Assembly: GCA_036488875.1 (NCBI GenBank)
Contig: DASXGW010000001.1
Coordinates: 186,001-250,000 of the forward strand
Length of the DNA: 64,000 bases
From: Candidatus Baltobacteraceae bacterium
GTDB taxonomy: Bacteria > Vulcanimicrobiota > Vulcanimicrobiia > Vulcanimicrobiales > Vulcanimicrobiaceae
Direction of reading: 5' to 3'
Made by a program: the position numbers and the translations under genes. This document shows positions 49,404 through 58,835 of the stretch, one piece after another. The first letter of the stretch is position 1. Each line of letters begins with the position of its first letter. The notes beneath the pieces were generated by a model. That model was not told where the DNA came from, did not search any database, and saw only the letters and a program-made list of their open reading frames with translations.

Positions 49404-50873
49404 CTAGTGACGAGGGCGAGGATCGCGAACGTACATACCCGTCTGAGTCGTCGAACCGTCGTCTTGCTCCATGGCTTGAGAGAGGGTGATGTCGGCCTGT
49501 CCGGCCGCGTTGGTGATGGTGGGCTTCTGCGGCGTCGTGCGTTCGATCAGTCCGTGCGCCGCTTCGTAGGCGGGATAGTCGAAGCCGATCGTTTGAACGA
49601 CGATGTCGTCGGCATTCGTCTTAGAGCCGAGGGCAGTCGTATTCTGCGCTGCGGTGCAGATCGACGGGCTGGGTTTGAGATTGCCGGCTCCCCCTGACGT
49701 CGCAAGATTCGGTCCGTCCGTATCGGGCAAACGATACGTTGCCTTCGCGTGCGAGGTCACGAGCAGCGTGTAATACACGGGTGCAAACTGCGTGCCGCGA
49801 GCCCCTTGACAATTCGACGCGCCGCTGTTCGCGCCGTCGTGTGGTCCGCCCCTTGGACCGTAATCGACGATCTGCACGTACGCTTCTTTAACGCCGAACG
49901 GAAGGAACGCCGTAACGTGTCCGCCGCCGTTACCGTCGGGAACGAAGACCGGCGCCGTCATCTTCGGTAAGACGTGTGACGCGTTGAGCGTAGCCGTCTT
50001 CCTCACGGTCGTCGTGGTGACGCCGCCCGATCCTACCGTTGAAATGGCGACGGCGAGCGTGTAGTCACCGCTACGCGGCGTCGTGCGGTCGAACACCGTG
50101 ACGCCCTCGCCGACGCCTAGGAAATACGGATCGCCGAACGAATCGACGCCGGCCAAAATCAGACCGTCGCGCGTTCCCATGTGGTCGAGATCCGGATCGA
50201 ACGCCGGCGGGCCGCCCCACGGCACGAAAACGTAGCGCGAGATCGGATCGTGCGCCGAATACATCGGTTGCGGATATGGCTGATAGCTATAGCCTTGTCC
50301 GGTTTCCGCGACCGCGTTGGCCGGTTGAAACCCCATCGCAAAGACGCCGCCGCTCTCACCGAACGTCGTGGTGTTCGGCGAGAGTCCGTTCGGGCAGCGT
50401 ACGAAATTCTGACCCTTCGGCGGTTTAGGAAACGTGCCTATGCCGTCGCAGGAAGGCGTTCCAGGCGCGACCGTCTGCGGCGTACCATCGATCGAACTGC
50501 CGCGCCACTCGCGCGCGCTCGGGCCGCCGTTGAAGACGGTCGTGTACGGGTCGGGAAATCCCGACGAGGAGTTGGCTTCGGCGAACGACGGGACCGCGCG
50601 CGCATCGATTCTAAACGGCCCGCTTACTTTGGGCGTGCTGACTCCAACCGCGCTATACCCGTTGCTCTGCCGGAACGTCGAGACGATGTTGAGCCCGACG
50701 CTCCCGCCGTACACGTTTGCCGTGCCGACCGCGAACTGCAACGCGCCGTAGCTCGTACCGCGCGGCAGGAAAAACGACGGCGCCATAGCCCCTTCGCGTC
50801 CCGCGGGGAGTGAACTGCCGCCGCATCCGGACGCGACGACGGCGAGCAGCGCGATAACGAACGGCTTTCTCAT
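49404..50873 (-). CDS. TonB-receptor-linked lipoprotein of unknown fold
   Basis: A 489-residue lipoprotein from ATG 50873, which overlaps the receptor stop (ATGA). MRKPFVIALLAVVASGCGGSS has an ASGC lipobox. The mature part is Gly/Ser/Thr-rich with beta strands (GTSYGALQFAVGTANVYGGSVGLNIVSTFRQSNGYSAVGVS; GDYTLAVAISTVGSGGVTTTTVRKTATL) and a repeated Tyr/Pro segment (GQGYSYQPYPQPMYSAHDP). It is not a SusD homologue (no TPR helices), although the genomic position, directly after and coupled to a TonB receptor, is that of SusD. Likely an outer-membrane-anchored binding or accessory lipoprotein. Confidence 0.65.
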   Translation of the reverse strand: MRKPFVIALLAVVASGCGGSSLPAGREGAMAPSFFLPRGTSYGALQFAVGTANVYGGSVGLNIVSTFRQSNGYSAVGVSTPKVSGPFRIDARAVPSFAEANSSSGFPDPYTTVFNGGPSAREWRGSSIDGTPQTVAPGTPSCDGIGTFPKPPKGQNFVRCPNGLSPNTTTFGESGGVFAMGFQPANAVAETGQGYSYQPYPQPMYSAHDPISRYVFVPWGGPPAFDPDLDHMGTRDGLILAGVDSFGDPYFLGVGEGVTVFDRTTPRSGDYTLAVAISTVGSGGVTTTTVRKTATLNASHVLPKMTAPVFVPDGNGGGHVTAFLPFGVKEAYVQIVDYGPRGGPHDGANSGASNCQGARGTQFAPVYYTLLVTSHAKATYRLPDTDGPNLATSGGAGNLKPSPSICTAAQNTTALGSKTNADDIVVQTIGFDYPAYEAAHGLIERTTPQKPTITNAAGQADITLSQAMEQDDGSTTQTGMYVRDPRPRH

Positions 50874-53800
50874 GGTTTCGGTCCTAATGCAAACTGGATG
50901 TATCCACGCACCGAACGGCCCGGGACGTACAGTTCCGGATACGGCAGCCACGATTGATTGAAGGCGGCTTGATTGCGCGCACCGGCTTGATAGAGCGGAT
51001 TCGACTCGAGCTTGCCGTTGACGAGCTGCGTGGGATACGCGCCCGCGTACTGGCCGGTCTGCGCGCCGCCGACGCCGTTTGCAACGGGCTGCCACGCCTG
51101 ATTGACGCCCGGCTCGCTGCGATAGTTGTCGAAAATATTGGTGACGTAGACGCCGTACGTTACGCTGCGCCGCTCGTACTGCAGGTTGAGATCCGCGTAT
51201 GCCCGTGGGGGCGTGAGCGTCTGACCCGCCAGCGGTGATTCCTTATCGCCGCGGCACGCATAGTCGTGCGGTTTGAAAATACTGCCCGGGAACGCAGGGT
51301 CGACGTAACAGAGTGCGTTGTAGGCCTGAAGCGGCTGACCGGGCCCCGCAAACGGAAGGCCTTGCCCGAGGTTGCCGGTTGGAATTTGGTAGAGCACGCC
51401 GTTGACGAAGCCGTATGTCGTCGTTCCGACGCCGGTCGGTATGCCGCCGTTTGCCGTGATGATCGGATTGACGGTGATTCCACCCTTCGTTTTGTACTGA
51501 ATGCCGGCTACGGCCGACAGCGGTGGAACGTAGGCGGCGTGAAAGAGCGCGCCGGTTTGATACAGATATTGGGCCGTCGCCGGCAGGCTGTCCGAGTTCG
51601 ACACCGGCGGCGTCGAGGTCAAAGCGTTGATGTAGTCGACGGTCAAGAATCCGCCCCAGCCCGACAAACGATCCGGGGTCGTCAGCATAAACTCGATGCC
51701 GTACGTTTTGGTGCTTCCGTTTTGGCGAACTTGGAACGAACCGGCGGTTTGCTGACCCGTTACCGGATCCGGCGGCCCGGCGTTGAGCAGCACGACTTGA
51801 TACGTGTTATAGCCTTGCCGATAGTAGCCCGTGAGCTTGGTTCCCCAGCCGTTGCGAAAACCGTGGCTCCACGCGATATCGTAGTTATTGTACGTCGCGA
51901 CCGTTTGCCCGCCGATGTCGGGTGCCGCGTAGGCTTGGTCGAACGCCCAATAGAGTTGCTGCGCGTAGTCACTGCATTGGAAATAGTTGCCGACGCTGCC
52001 GACCGTACCGGCGCCCGACCAGTACTGATTCGGATTGGGGACGTACGTACCGTTGACGCCCGATCCCGGCGGATGCCAGCCGCTTCCGCACGCCGGACCT
52101 TCGCCCGTGTTTGGGTTGTAGGTTGGGCTGCCGGAATCTTTAGCCGGGATCTCCCAAAGAATCGGATTGACGCCGCCGATGTTCGTCGGCGTTCCGGCGG
52201 TTTGACCGAAGAAGAAGCTGGCCGAACGGCCGTAGCTGAAGCGAACGCTGTCGTGCGGCGTGAGCAAATAGCTCGTCGCAAATCGCGGCTCGACGACTTT
52301 GGGATAGAGATAACTGTCCGATAGAACGGCGTAACCGGTGCCGATGTCGGCGGTGTTGCTGAGATCTTTGTTGACTTGCGTATTGCCGGCCCACTTCAAA
52401 TTCTGTCCGTCCAGACGAACGCCGTAATCGAAGCTGAGGCGATCGTTGGGCGTCCATTGATCGCGCACGCCGAAACCGAACTGCTGGAAGTCGGCACCCA
52501 TGTAGTCGAAGCCGGTCGACGGCATCACGGGCAGCTTGCCTTTCCAATCGCCGTGCGAGAGCAGCCACTCGTAGAGGTAGCAGCCTTGACCCGTCGGCGC
52601 GTTTGGCGAGTAACCGTTGTCGAGAGCCGGGCCGATGCACGGATTACTGCCGCTGACCGGCTGCCCCGGATTTTCGGGCAAGTACCAATCTTCGATGCGC
52701 GCGCCGGTCGGCTCGTAACAGTGGGACGTTTGCGTGTCGAAGCCGGTCGCGGAATTATACTGGCAAGACGACTGCGCCGCGGCTTGATCGACGCCGCGTC
52801 CGCCTAAGAAGCCCTGCCACGTGTTGCCGTAGTTGAGCTGATTCCAGTACGGAAATCCGTTCTCGTATTTGGCGACGAACGTAATCGTGTTCTTATCACT
52901 GAGAATGCTCGTGACTTGGTCTTGGAAGCCGACCTTGCGGCCGCCGGCGTTGTTGTAACCCGGCAAATACGAGCCGAGCGTCAAATCGGACGACGAACCC
53001 GTTACGTTGTTGGCGACCAGCCCGCCCCAGTTATAGAAGAACGCGTTCATCGAAGTGTTCGTCCCGAGCGGACGCGTGTAGCCGATCTTCAGAAGATTGG
53101 TAGGACCGTACACGTATTGCTCGGGCTGCGTCGGATGTGCGTACGTCGTCGGGACGCCCGGGTAGTACGGAATCACCGAATCGTACCATTTTTGCCCGTT
53201 GCGATCGCCGGGAGTGCTCGGAAACATCGGATAGCCGCTATAGTCGCTGGTGAAGTTCGCTTCCGAGAACGGATCGTACGGGTAGTAGTTCGCGTACTGC
53301 AAGCCGCCCGCGTTCGCCCACGCCCGGTGGTCGAGCCAATCGGTGAGAATTTGAATCTGCTGCGAATTGTTCTTGCCGAAGCGGTAGTAGAAATTATTGA
53401 GTACGTCGTCGTCGTAGTTAAACGAAGTACCGTAATATTGTCCGATATCCGAAACGGAGACGCCGTACGGCGCGTACTGCGGCGCCGAGCGCGTCGAGCG
53501 GAACGAGAAGAAGTCGGAGAAGCGCCCGTCCTGCGTTGCGATGCCGTACTGACCGGCGGCCGAGTGATAATACCACGGGCCGCCGACGTCGAAGCTCAGG
53601 AAGCCGTTGCCGGGATAGGTTCCGCGTCCCGGAACGATATTGACGACGCCGGCACCGATGCCGCCCTGCGTCGCGTCGCCCGCGCCGCTAACGACTTGCA
53701 TCGAACCCGCACCGCCGCCGACGCCGTTGAGATAGCCCTGGCTCGGATTCTCGTCGAAAAACGATCCGCGATAATCGATGCCGTCGAACTGATAACCGAT

Positions 53801-54403
53801 CTCGACGCTGGCGGAGCCGCGAATCGTAAACGCGTTGCTGCTGTTTCCGGGTCCCGGCACGTAGTTCGTGTTCTGGATCACGCCCGGTGCGGAGAGCACG
53901 AGCTGATTGAAGTTCGTCGATCCGGCTTCCCCCAACGCTTCGTCGACGCGTTTGCCTTGAAACGTCGTTTCGTCGATCGTTTGATGCGGCTGGAAGGCAG
54001 ACGTCGTGTCGCGCGCGTGAACGCTCGCGATCGTCTTGAGGCCTTTGATGAGGCGCACGGCGCCGATCTGCTGCGTTTCGTCGCCGAATACGGTGATGCC
54101 GGTAAGCGTGTCCTCTTCGTAACCGTTCGCCGTGATCTTGACGACGTACGTGTCGGGCGGCAGATCGAGAAACGTGAACGAGCCGTGCGAATCGGTGGTC
54201 CCCCGATACTGTCCGGACTCCGCGCTCACCAATACCGCCGCGCCCGCGACGGGTGCGCTCGTTTTGGAGTCGACGACCGATCCGCGTAAGATTCCCGTGA
54301 CGCCGCCGGCCGCAAAAACGACGGAACTCGCCGCGACGCAAAGGGCGACGGTCAGCGCGAGTGCTGTGGAAATGCGGGAGACGCTAACAGAGCGTATGAG
54401 CAT
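50870..54403 (-). CDS. TonB-dependent receptor with N-terminal carboxypeptidase-regulatory-like domain
   Basis: A 1177-residue outer-membrane receptor from ATG 54403, preceded by AGGAGGT. A signal (ALALTVALCVAASSVVFAAGG) is followed by a CarboxypepD_reg-like domain (GILRGSVVDSKTSAPVAGAAVLVSAESGQYRGTTDSHGSFTFLDLPPDTYVVKITANGYEEDTLTGI). The plug has QLVLSAPGVIQNTNYV, AFTIRGSASVEIGYQFDGIDYRGSFFDENPSQGY and QVVSGAGDATQGGIGAGVVNIV. The barrel is Tyr-rich and ends RGYIQFALGP. It is the same architecture as the receptor at 18036 but clearly divergent. A lipoprotein and a glycoside hydrolase follow on the same strand; carbohydrate uptake is likely. Confidence 0.9.
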   Translation of the reverse strand: MLIRSVSVSRISTALALTVALCVAASSVVFAAGGVTGILRGSVVDSKTSAPVAGAAVLVSAESGQYRGTTDSHGSFTFLDLPPDTYVVKITANGYEEDTLTGITVFGDETQQIGAVRLIKGLKTIASVHARDTTSAFQPHQTIDETTFQGKRVDEALGEAGSTNFNQLVLSAPGVIQNTNYVPGPGNSSNAFTIRGSASVEIGYQFDGIDYRGSFFDENPSQGYLNGVGGGAGSMQVVSGAGDATQGGIGAGVVNIVPGRGTYPGNGFLSFDVGGPWYYHSAAGQYGIATQDGRFSDFFSFRSTRSAPQYAPYGVSVSDIGQYYGTSFNYDDDVLNNFYYRFGKNNSQQIQILTDWLDHRAWANAGGLQYANYYPYDPFSEANFTSDYSGYPMFPSTPGDRNGQKWYDSVIPYYPGVPTTYAHPTQPEQYVYGPTNLLKIGYTRPLGTNTSMNAFFYNWGGLVANNVTGSSSDLTLGSYLPGYNNAGGRKVGFQDQVTSILSDKNTITFVAKYENGFPYWNQLNYGNTWQGFLGGRGVDQAAAQSSCQYNSATGFDTQTSHCYEPTGARIEDWYLPENPGQPVSGSNPCIGPALDNGYSPNAPTGQGCYLYEWLLSHGDWKGKLPVMPSTGFDYMGADFQQFGFGVRDQWTPNDRLSFDYGVRLDGQNLKWAGNTQVNKDLSNTADIGTGYAVLSDSYLYPKVVEPRFATSYLLTPHDSVRFSYGRSASFFFGQTAGTPTNIGGVNPILWEIPAKDSGSPTYNPNTGEGPACGSGWHPPGSGVNGTYVPNPNQYWSGAGTVGSVGNYFQCSDYAQQLYWAFDQAYAAPDIGGQTVATYNNYDIAWSHGFRNGWGTKLTGYYRQGYNTYQVVLLNAGPPDPVTGQQTAGSFQVRQNGSTKTYGIEFMLTTPDRLSGWGGFLTVDYINALTSTPPVSNSDSLPATAQYLYQTGALFHAAYVPPLSAVAGIQYKTKGGITVNPIITANGGIPTGVGTTTYGFVNGVLYQIPTGNLGQGLPFAGPGQPLQAYNALCYVDPAFPGSIFKPHDYACRGDKESPLAGQTLTPPRAYADLNLQYERRSVTYGVYVTNIFDNYRSEPGVNQAWQPVANGVGGAQTGQYAGAYPTQLVNGKLESNPLYQAGARNQAAFNQSWLPYPELYVPGRSVRGYIQFALGPKP

Positions 54404-54549
54404 GACGAGAACCTCCTGAGCCGGTCAAGAAGCCTCGCTATGGCGTGAGCGTTAACCTCACGTGAACGCTAGTGGGCGCATCCCCCACGTTACGCGGAGG
54501 CTTTCCCCGGGCCAGGGGGGTCTCCTTCCACCCACGAACGCGGGCGCCC
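54404..54549. other. Divergent control region with several short inverted repeats
   Basis: This 146-base gap separates the TonB receptor and the APC permease. It contains AGCGTT/AACGCT (54458-54480 area), GTGGG-N7-CCCAC (about 54472-54488) and a C-rich/G-rich stretch CCCCGGGCCAGGGGGG. These could form RNA hairpins in either leader, but no known riboswitch consensus is met. Promoter boxes are not obvious. Confidence 0.35.
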
Positions 54550-55905
54550 ATGCAACGAGCGATCGGACTGCGCGGCGCAGTCGCGATCAACGTCATAACG
54601 ATGATCGGCATCGGGCCGCTCATCACCATTCCGCTGGTGCTCTCGGCACTGGGCGGTCCGCTTGCGCTCACCGCCTGGATCGCCGGTGCTGTGCTCGCGC
54701 TCTGCGACGGCCTCGTGTGGGCAGAGCTGGCCTCGCGCCTTCCGGGATCGGGCGGCACCTACGCGTACCTGCGCGCGGCGTTCGGCGAGCATCGTTTGGG
54801 CCGTGCGCTGGCGTTCCTCTTCAACTGGCAGTGCCTGCTGTTTTATCCGTGCATTCTGGCGACCGGATACATCGGCGTCGTCAACTACTCGGCGTACGTC
54901 GCGCCCGTTTTTGCGAGCAATCCGCTCGCTCGCGATACGCTCGCGATTGCGGTCGGTTTGATTACGATTGCGTTGCTGTACCGGAAAACGTCCGAGGTCG
55001 CGGCGCTGGGCAAAGTGCTTGGGGTCGCGGCGGCGGCCACGCTCGTCATCGTAACGCTGGCGGCATTCACACACGGTCACGCGAGCCACGCGTTCGCGCT
55101 CGCCAAGCCGTTGCATTTCGATAAGGCGTTTGTGGCGGGGTTTGCTACCGGGCTCTACATCGCGATGTACGATTACGCCGGATACTCGACCGTGGCGCTC
55201 GTCGGCGACGAGGTGGAATCGCCGAATCGGACGATACCGCTCTCGATACTCATTTCGGTTATCGTGGTTGCGGCACTGTACGTGTTGCTCCAAATCGGCG
55301 TGCTCGGCGCGGTGCCGTGGCAATCGCTGCTCGACGCACACGGCAATCCGACGCCGCAATCGCAGTACATCGGATCTACGATCGTCGAGGGCGCCTGGGG
55401 ACATCCGGCGGCGTTCGCGGTGACGATGCTCGTGCTCGTCACCGCGCTGGCGTCGCTGTACGGAAACCTGCTCGGCGCGTCGCGCATTCCGTATGCGGCG
55501 GCGCGCGACGGCGCGTTCATTCCCGCCTTCGGTAAGCTGCATCCAACCGGAGATTTCCCCTTCGTGTCGCTGCTGGCCATCGGGGCGCTCTCGCTCGTCG
55601 CCAGCTTCTTTACGCTCGATCTCGTGATCGCGGTGTTGACTGCCGGCATCGTGTTGATTCAAAGCGTCGCGCAGATCGTTGCCTTGGCCGTGCTGCGCAC
55701 GTCGCGCGGGCCGGCGCCGTTTCGGATGCCGCTCTATCCGTTACCCGCACTGATCGCACTGGCGGGATGGATCTTGGCGTTCAAATTCACCGGGACGACG
55801 GCGATCGAGTTCGGCGTGGGCTGGCTCGTGGTCGGGATCGCCGTCTTTCTCGTTGTGGCCAAAATGGAGCGGTGGTGGCCGTTCGCGCAGAGCGCTACTC
55901 CGTAA
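54550..55905 (+). CDS. APC-family amino acid permease
   Basis: A 451-residue inner-membrane transporter from ATG 54550. The first helix region IGLRGAVAINVITMIGIGPLITIPLVLSALGGPLALTAWIAGAVLALCDGLVWAELASRLPGSGGTYAYLRAAFG is typical of the amino-acid/polyamine/organocation family. About twelve hydrophobic segments follow. Longer upstream starts would lie in the hairpin-rich leader. Divergent from the TonB receptor; its 3' end overlaps the convergent SIS gene by 11 bases. Which amine or amino acid is carried cannot be told. Confidence 0.9.
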   Translation: MQRAIGLRGAVAINVITMIGIGPLITIPLVLSALGGPLALTAWIAGAVLALCDGLVWAELASRLPGSGGTYAYLRAAFGEHRLGRALAFLFNWQCLLFYPCILATGYIGVVNYSAYVAPVFASNPLARDTLAIAVGLITIALLYRKTSEVAALGKVLGVAAAATLVIVTLAAFTHGHASHAFALAKPLHFDKAFVAGFATGLYIAMYDYAGYSTVALVGDEVESPNRTIPLSILISVIVVAALYVLLQIGVLGAVPWQSLLDAHGNPTPQSQYIGSTIVEGAWGHPAAFAVTMLVLVTALASLYGNLLGASRIPYAAARDGAFIPAFGKLHPTGDFPFVSLLAIGALSLVASFFTLDLVIAVLTAGIVLIQSVAQIVALAVLRTSRGPAPFRMPLYPLPALIALAGWILAFKFTGTTAIEFGVGWLVVGIAVFLVVAKMERWWPFAQSATP

Positions 55906-56902
55906 CGATCGCTTTGGTCAAGCCGCGCGGCTTGTCGCTATCGACGCCGCGCGTGCGTGCGACGTGCAGCGCGAGCAGTTGCAGCGTCACCAGCCACGCG
56001 AGCGTGTTGTAGGGATCGTCGACGACCGGTCCGAGACGTTCGCCGGTTCCCAGCGATTCGGTGCCTACCGTAATCCGCAGCGCCCCGCGCACGGCGAGGT
56101 CGCGCATTGCCGCTCCCACGATCGGCGAGCCGTCGGCATCGACAATGCCGATCGCCGCAGTCGATGCGTCGGCCATCGCGGCGCTACCGTGACGAAACTC
56201 GCCGGCCTGAAACCCCTCGGCGTGCATGTAGGTGGCTTCCTTGAACTTCAGCGCCGCTTCGCGCGCGATCGGCGCGCCGTAGTCGGTTCCGAGAATCACG
56301 ATACCGCTGCAGTGCGCGATCCGCGCCGCAGGCGTCAGAGTAGTGCCGGCGGAATCGCGCAGCCACGAGCGAACGGTTTGCGCCGTTTCCAGCAGCACCG
56401 CGGGTTCGCGCGAACGATCCTGCGCGAGCAGCGACGCCGCCGTAAGGAGAATGGCTATCGTGCACGAGACGCTTTTCGTGGCCGGAACGGCGAGTTCGGG
56501 TCCGGCGCCCACGTCGATCGTCAGATCGGCGCGTTGCCCGAGCGGTGATTCGGCCGTGTTCGTAACGGCGACGAGCTTTGCGGGACGCAGGACCTCGAGC
56601 GCGCGAAGAACGTCGGTCGAGCGGCCGCTTTGCGAAAGTGCGACGACCGTGCTGCCCTCGAACGCGCGATGGTCGCCCTGCGCTTCGGTTGCCGCCAGCG
56701 CGATTGCATCGATTGCGCGGCGCCGCAGCGCGATTGCGCCCAGCTGTGCGGCAAAGAGCGAACTGCCGCTGCCGATGAGCACGATCTTTCCCTCGAGCGC
56801 GCTCGCGAGCCTTGCGGCGGCATCGGAACGCGCGATTCTCTCCCAAACTTCGGGCTGCTCGAAGATCTCGCGCTCGAAGTCACGGCCGAGCTGGGTTTCC
56901 AC
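55895..56902 (-). CDS. SIS-domain sugar isomerase/deaminase (AgaS/GlmS isomerase-like)
   Basis: A 335-residue protein with two SIS domains and no glutaminase domain, starting at GTG 56902. Domain 1: IVLIGSGSSLFAAQLGAIALRRRAIDAIALAATE...VVALSQSGRSTDVLRALEVLR. Domain 2: HCSGIVILGTDYGAPIAREAALKFKEATYMHAEGFQAGEFRHG, the GlmS-like isomerase motif. The C-terminus LTKAIVTE is of the family type. Such proteins deaminate or isomerise amino-sugar phosphates. Placed back-to-back with a GH20 hexosaminidase, it fits use of GlcNAc released from chitin or peptidoglycan fragments. Confidence 0.88.
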   Translation of the reverse strand: METQLGRDFEREIFEQPEVWERIARSDAAARLASALEGKIVLIGSGSSLFAAQLGAIALRRRAIDAIALAATEAQGDHRAFEGSTVVALSQSGRSTDVLRALEVLRPAKLVAVTNTAESPLGQRADLTIDVGAGPELAVPATKSVSCTIAILLTAASLLAQDRSREPAVLLETAQTVRSWLRDSAGTTLTPAARIAHCSGIVILGTDYGAPIAREAALKFKEATYMHAEGFQAGEFRHGSAAMADASTAAIGIVDADGSPIVGAAMRDLAVRGALRITVGTESLGTGERLGPVVDDPYNTLAWLVTLQLLALHVARTRGVDSDKPRGLTKAIVTE

Positions 56903-58733
56903 GCTCGCCCCGATTGCAGCAGCGGGCGCGCTCTTCCTGTGCGCCTGCGTCGCGCGCGCGGAAACCGTCGTGCCGTCGCCGCAGCATTTCGTCGAAACCG
57001 CGCAACGCTACGTGCTTCCTGCAGTGGTGACGATTTCGGCTTCCGGCGTGGCGTCCGAATCGATCGCGCTCGCGCGGCGCATCCTGCGCGAACACGGAGT
57101 CGGAGCGGCCTTGACCCTCGCGCGATCGGCAAACGATGCGGCGCTCGGATCGGAGGGCTATCGTCTGAACGTGACCGCTTCGGGGATCACCATCGCGGCC
57201 AACGGGAATGCCGGAGTTTTCTACGGGCTGCAGACGCTCGATCAGCTGTTGCCGCCGGCCGGCGGCGATCGCACGATGCGCGGCGTAGAAATCGCCGATT
57301 GGCCGGCGCACCCGTGGCGCGGCATGCATCTCGACGTCAGCCGGCATTTCTTCGGCGTCGACGTCGTCGAGCGCTACATCGACGTCATGGCGCGCTACAA
57401 GCTCAACGTCTTTCACTGGCATTTGACCGACGATCAAGGCTGGCGCATCGCGATCGCGCGCTATCCGCGTCTTACCAGTGCGGGCGGATGCCGCGCCGGT
57501 ACGGAGCTCGAAGGCGACGCCACCGAGATCGACGCGCAACGGTATTGCGGCTATTACACGCAAGACCAGATTCGACGGGTCGTGGAGTACGCAAAAGCCC
57601 GCTACGTCACGATCGTTCCCGAGATCGAAATGCCGGGACACTCCCAAGCCGCGATCGCGGCCTATCCGCGCCTTGGATGCGGGAGTCCTCACGTTACGGT
57701 CCGCGAAACGTGGGGCGTAAGCGACGTCGTCTACTGCCCGACCGAGTACACGTTCGGATTTCTCGAAAACGTCTTGCGCGAAGTCATCGCGCTCTTTCCC
57801 GGACCGTACGTCCACATCGGCGGCGACGAAGTCCCTACCGTTGCGTGGCGGCACAGTGCCGCCGTGCAACAACTCATGCGCGAACGGCACATCGCAACCT
57901 ACGCCGGCGTGCAAGGGTATTTCGACCGCCGCATCGAGCGATTTCTGGAGGCTCACGGGCGGCGCGTTATTGGATGGGACGACATTCTGGGCGGCGGAGT
58001 GACTCGCCGCGCCGCGATCATGTCGTGGCACGCCGGCGACAGCGGGGTTGAGGCCGCGCGGCACGGCAACGACGTGGTGATGACGCCGGACGGTCCGCTG
58101 TATTTCGATGCGTATCAGGGCGATCCCAACGACGAGCCGCAGGCGATCGGCGATCTGTCGACGCCCGAGATGATCTACCGCTATCAGCCGGTTTCAGCTT
58201 CGCTGACCTCCGCGCAGTCGCGGCACATCATCGGCGTACAGGGAAACCTTTGGGCCGAGTACGTCGGGACGCCGCAGCACCTCTTTTATATGCTGCTCCC
58301 GCGCATGTTGAGTCTCAGCGAAATTGCCTGGCGCGATCCTCAGCCGCGCGCGTGGAGCGATTTCGCGCTCGCGATGGGCGCGCAGCTGCCGTGGTTAGGC
58401 GGGCACGGCTACGCGTTTCGCATTCCGAATCCGGAGTTTTCGGTGGCCGGCGGCAGCCTGCATTTCGCCAACGTGTCGCCCAGCGTTCGCACGGTCGACG
58501 CGCAGACGGCATCAGGCAGCGTCGCGGTAACGATATCGAGCGTCGTTCCGAACGGCACGATTCGCTACACCGTCGACGGAACGCCGCCGTCGAAAACGTC
58601 GACGGGGTACCGCAATCCGATTGCGTTGTCGCTCGGGCCCAACCAAGCGGTACGAATTACCGCGATCGTAGTGCTCCCGGATGGTCGCGCTAGTACCCCC
58701 AGTTGCTTAATGCTCGCCGCTGCATCGCCGTAA
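56895..58733 (+). CDS. GH20 beta-N-acetylhexosaminidase, start unresolved
   Basis: A GH20 enzyme of about 600 residues. After ETVVPSPQHFVETAQRY (GH20b domain) come WPAHPWRGMHLDVSRHFF, FHWHLTDDQGWRI and the catalytic pair in YVHIGGDEVPTVAW; VPEIEMPGHSQAAI and GVQGNLWAEYV are further family blocks. The C-terminus GTIRYTVDGTPPSKTS resembles the CHB_HEX_C sandwich. The mature N-terminus is preceded by a hydrophobic stretch ending FLCACVARA at ~56916-56967, but no ATG, GTG or TTG lies in frame between it and ATG 56776, which is deep inside the antisense SIS gene. An ATT at 56913 is possible. The 5' ends of the two divergent genes overlap or abut. Confidence 0.9.
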   Translation, partial: VSTLAPIAAAGALFLCACVARAETVVPSPQHFVETAQRYVLPAVVTISASGVASESIALARRILREHGVGAALTLARSANDAALGSEGYRLNVTASGITIAANGNAGVFYGLQTLDQLLPPAGGDRTMRGVEIADWPAHPWRGMHLDVSRHFFGVDVVERYIDVMARYKLNVFHWHLTDDQGWRIAIARYPRLTSAGGCRAGTELEGDATEIDAQRYCGYYTQDQIRRVVEYAKARYVTIVPEIEMPGHSQAAIAAYPRLGCGSPHVTVRETWGVSDVVYCPTEYTFGFLENVLREVIALFPGPYVHIGGDEVPTVAWRHSAAVQQLMRERHIATYAGVQGYFDRRIERFLEAHGRRVIGWDDILGGGVTRRAAIMSWHAGDSGVEAARHGNDVVMTPDGPLYFDAYQGDPNDEPQAIGDLSTPEMIYRYQPVSASLTSAQSRHIIGVQGNLWAEYVGTPQHLFYMLLPRMLSLSEIAWRDPQPRAWSDFALAMGAQLPWLGGHGYAFRIPNPEFSVAGGSLHFANVSPSVRTVDAQTASGSVAVTISSVVPNGTIRYTVDGTPPSKTSTGYRNPIALSLGPNQAVRITAIVVLPDGRASTPSCLMLAAASP

Positions 58734-58748
58734 AGTTTAAAATCGCGA

Positions 58749-58770
58749 GACCGTTAACACGTCAACGGTC
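58749..58770. promoter_or_regulatory. Inverted repeat GACCGTT-N8-AACGGTC
   Basis: Seven-base arms with an 8-base loop lie 16 bases after the GH20 stop. No T run follows on the + strand, so it is a poor terminator; an operator for the next gene or an mRNA-end hairpin are the options. Confidence 0.35.
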
Positions 58771-58835
58771 AATACACGCGGCGTAAAGACTCCGTAACGA
58801 GCGTTGTCTCCACAGATGACCGGTGGCATGATTGC

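Noticed and set aside
54404-54549. Riboswitch in the permease leader
   Set aside because: Several short hairpins can be drawn, but none of the consensus cores known to me (glycine, lysine, cobalamin, guanidine, SAM) is present.
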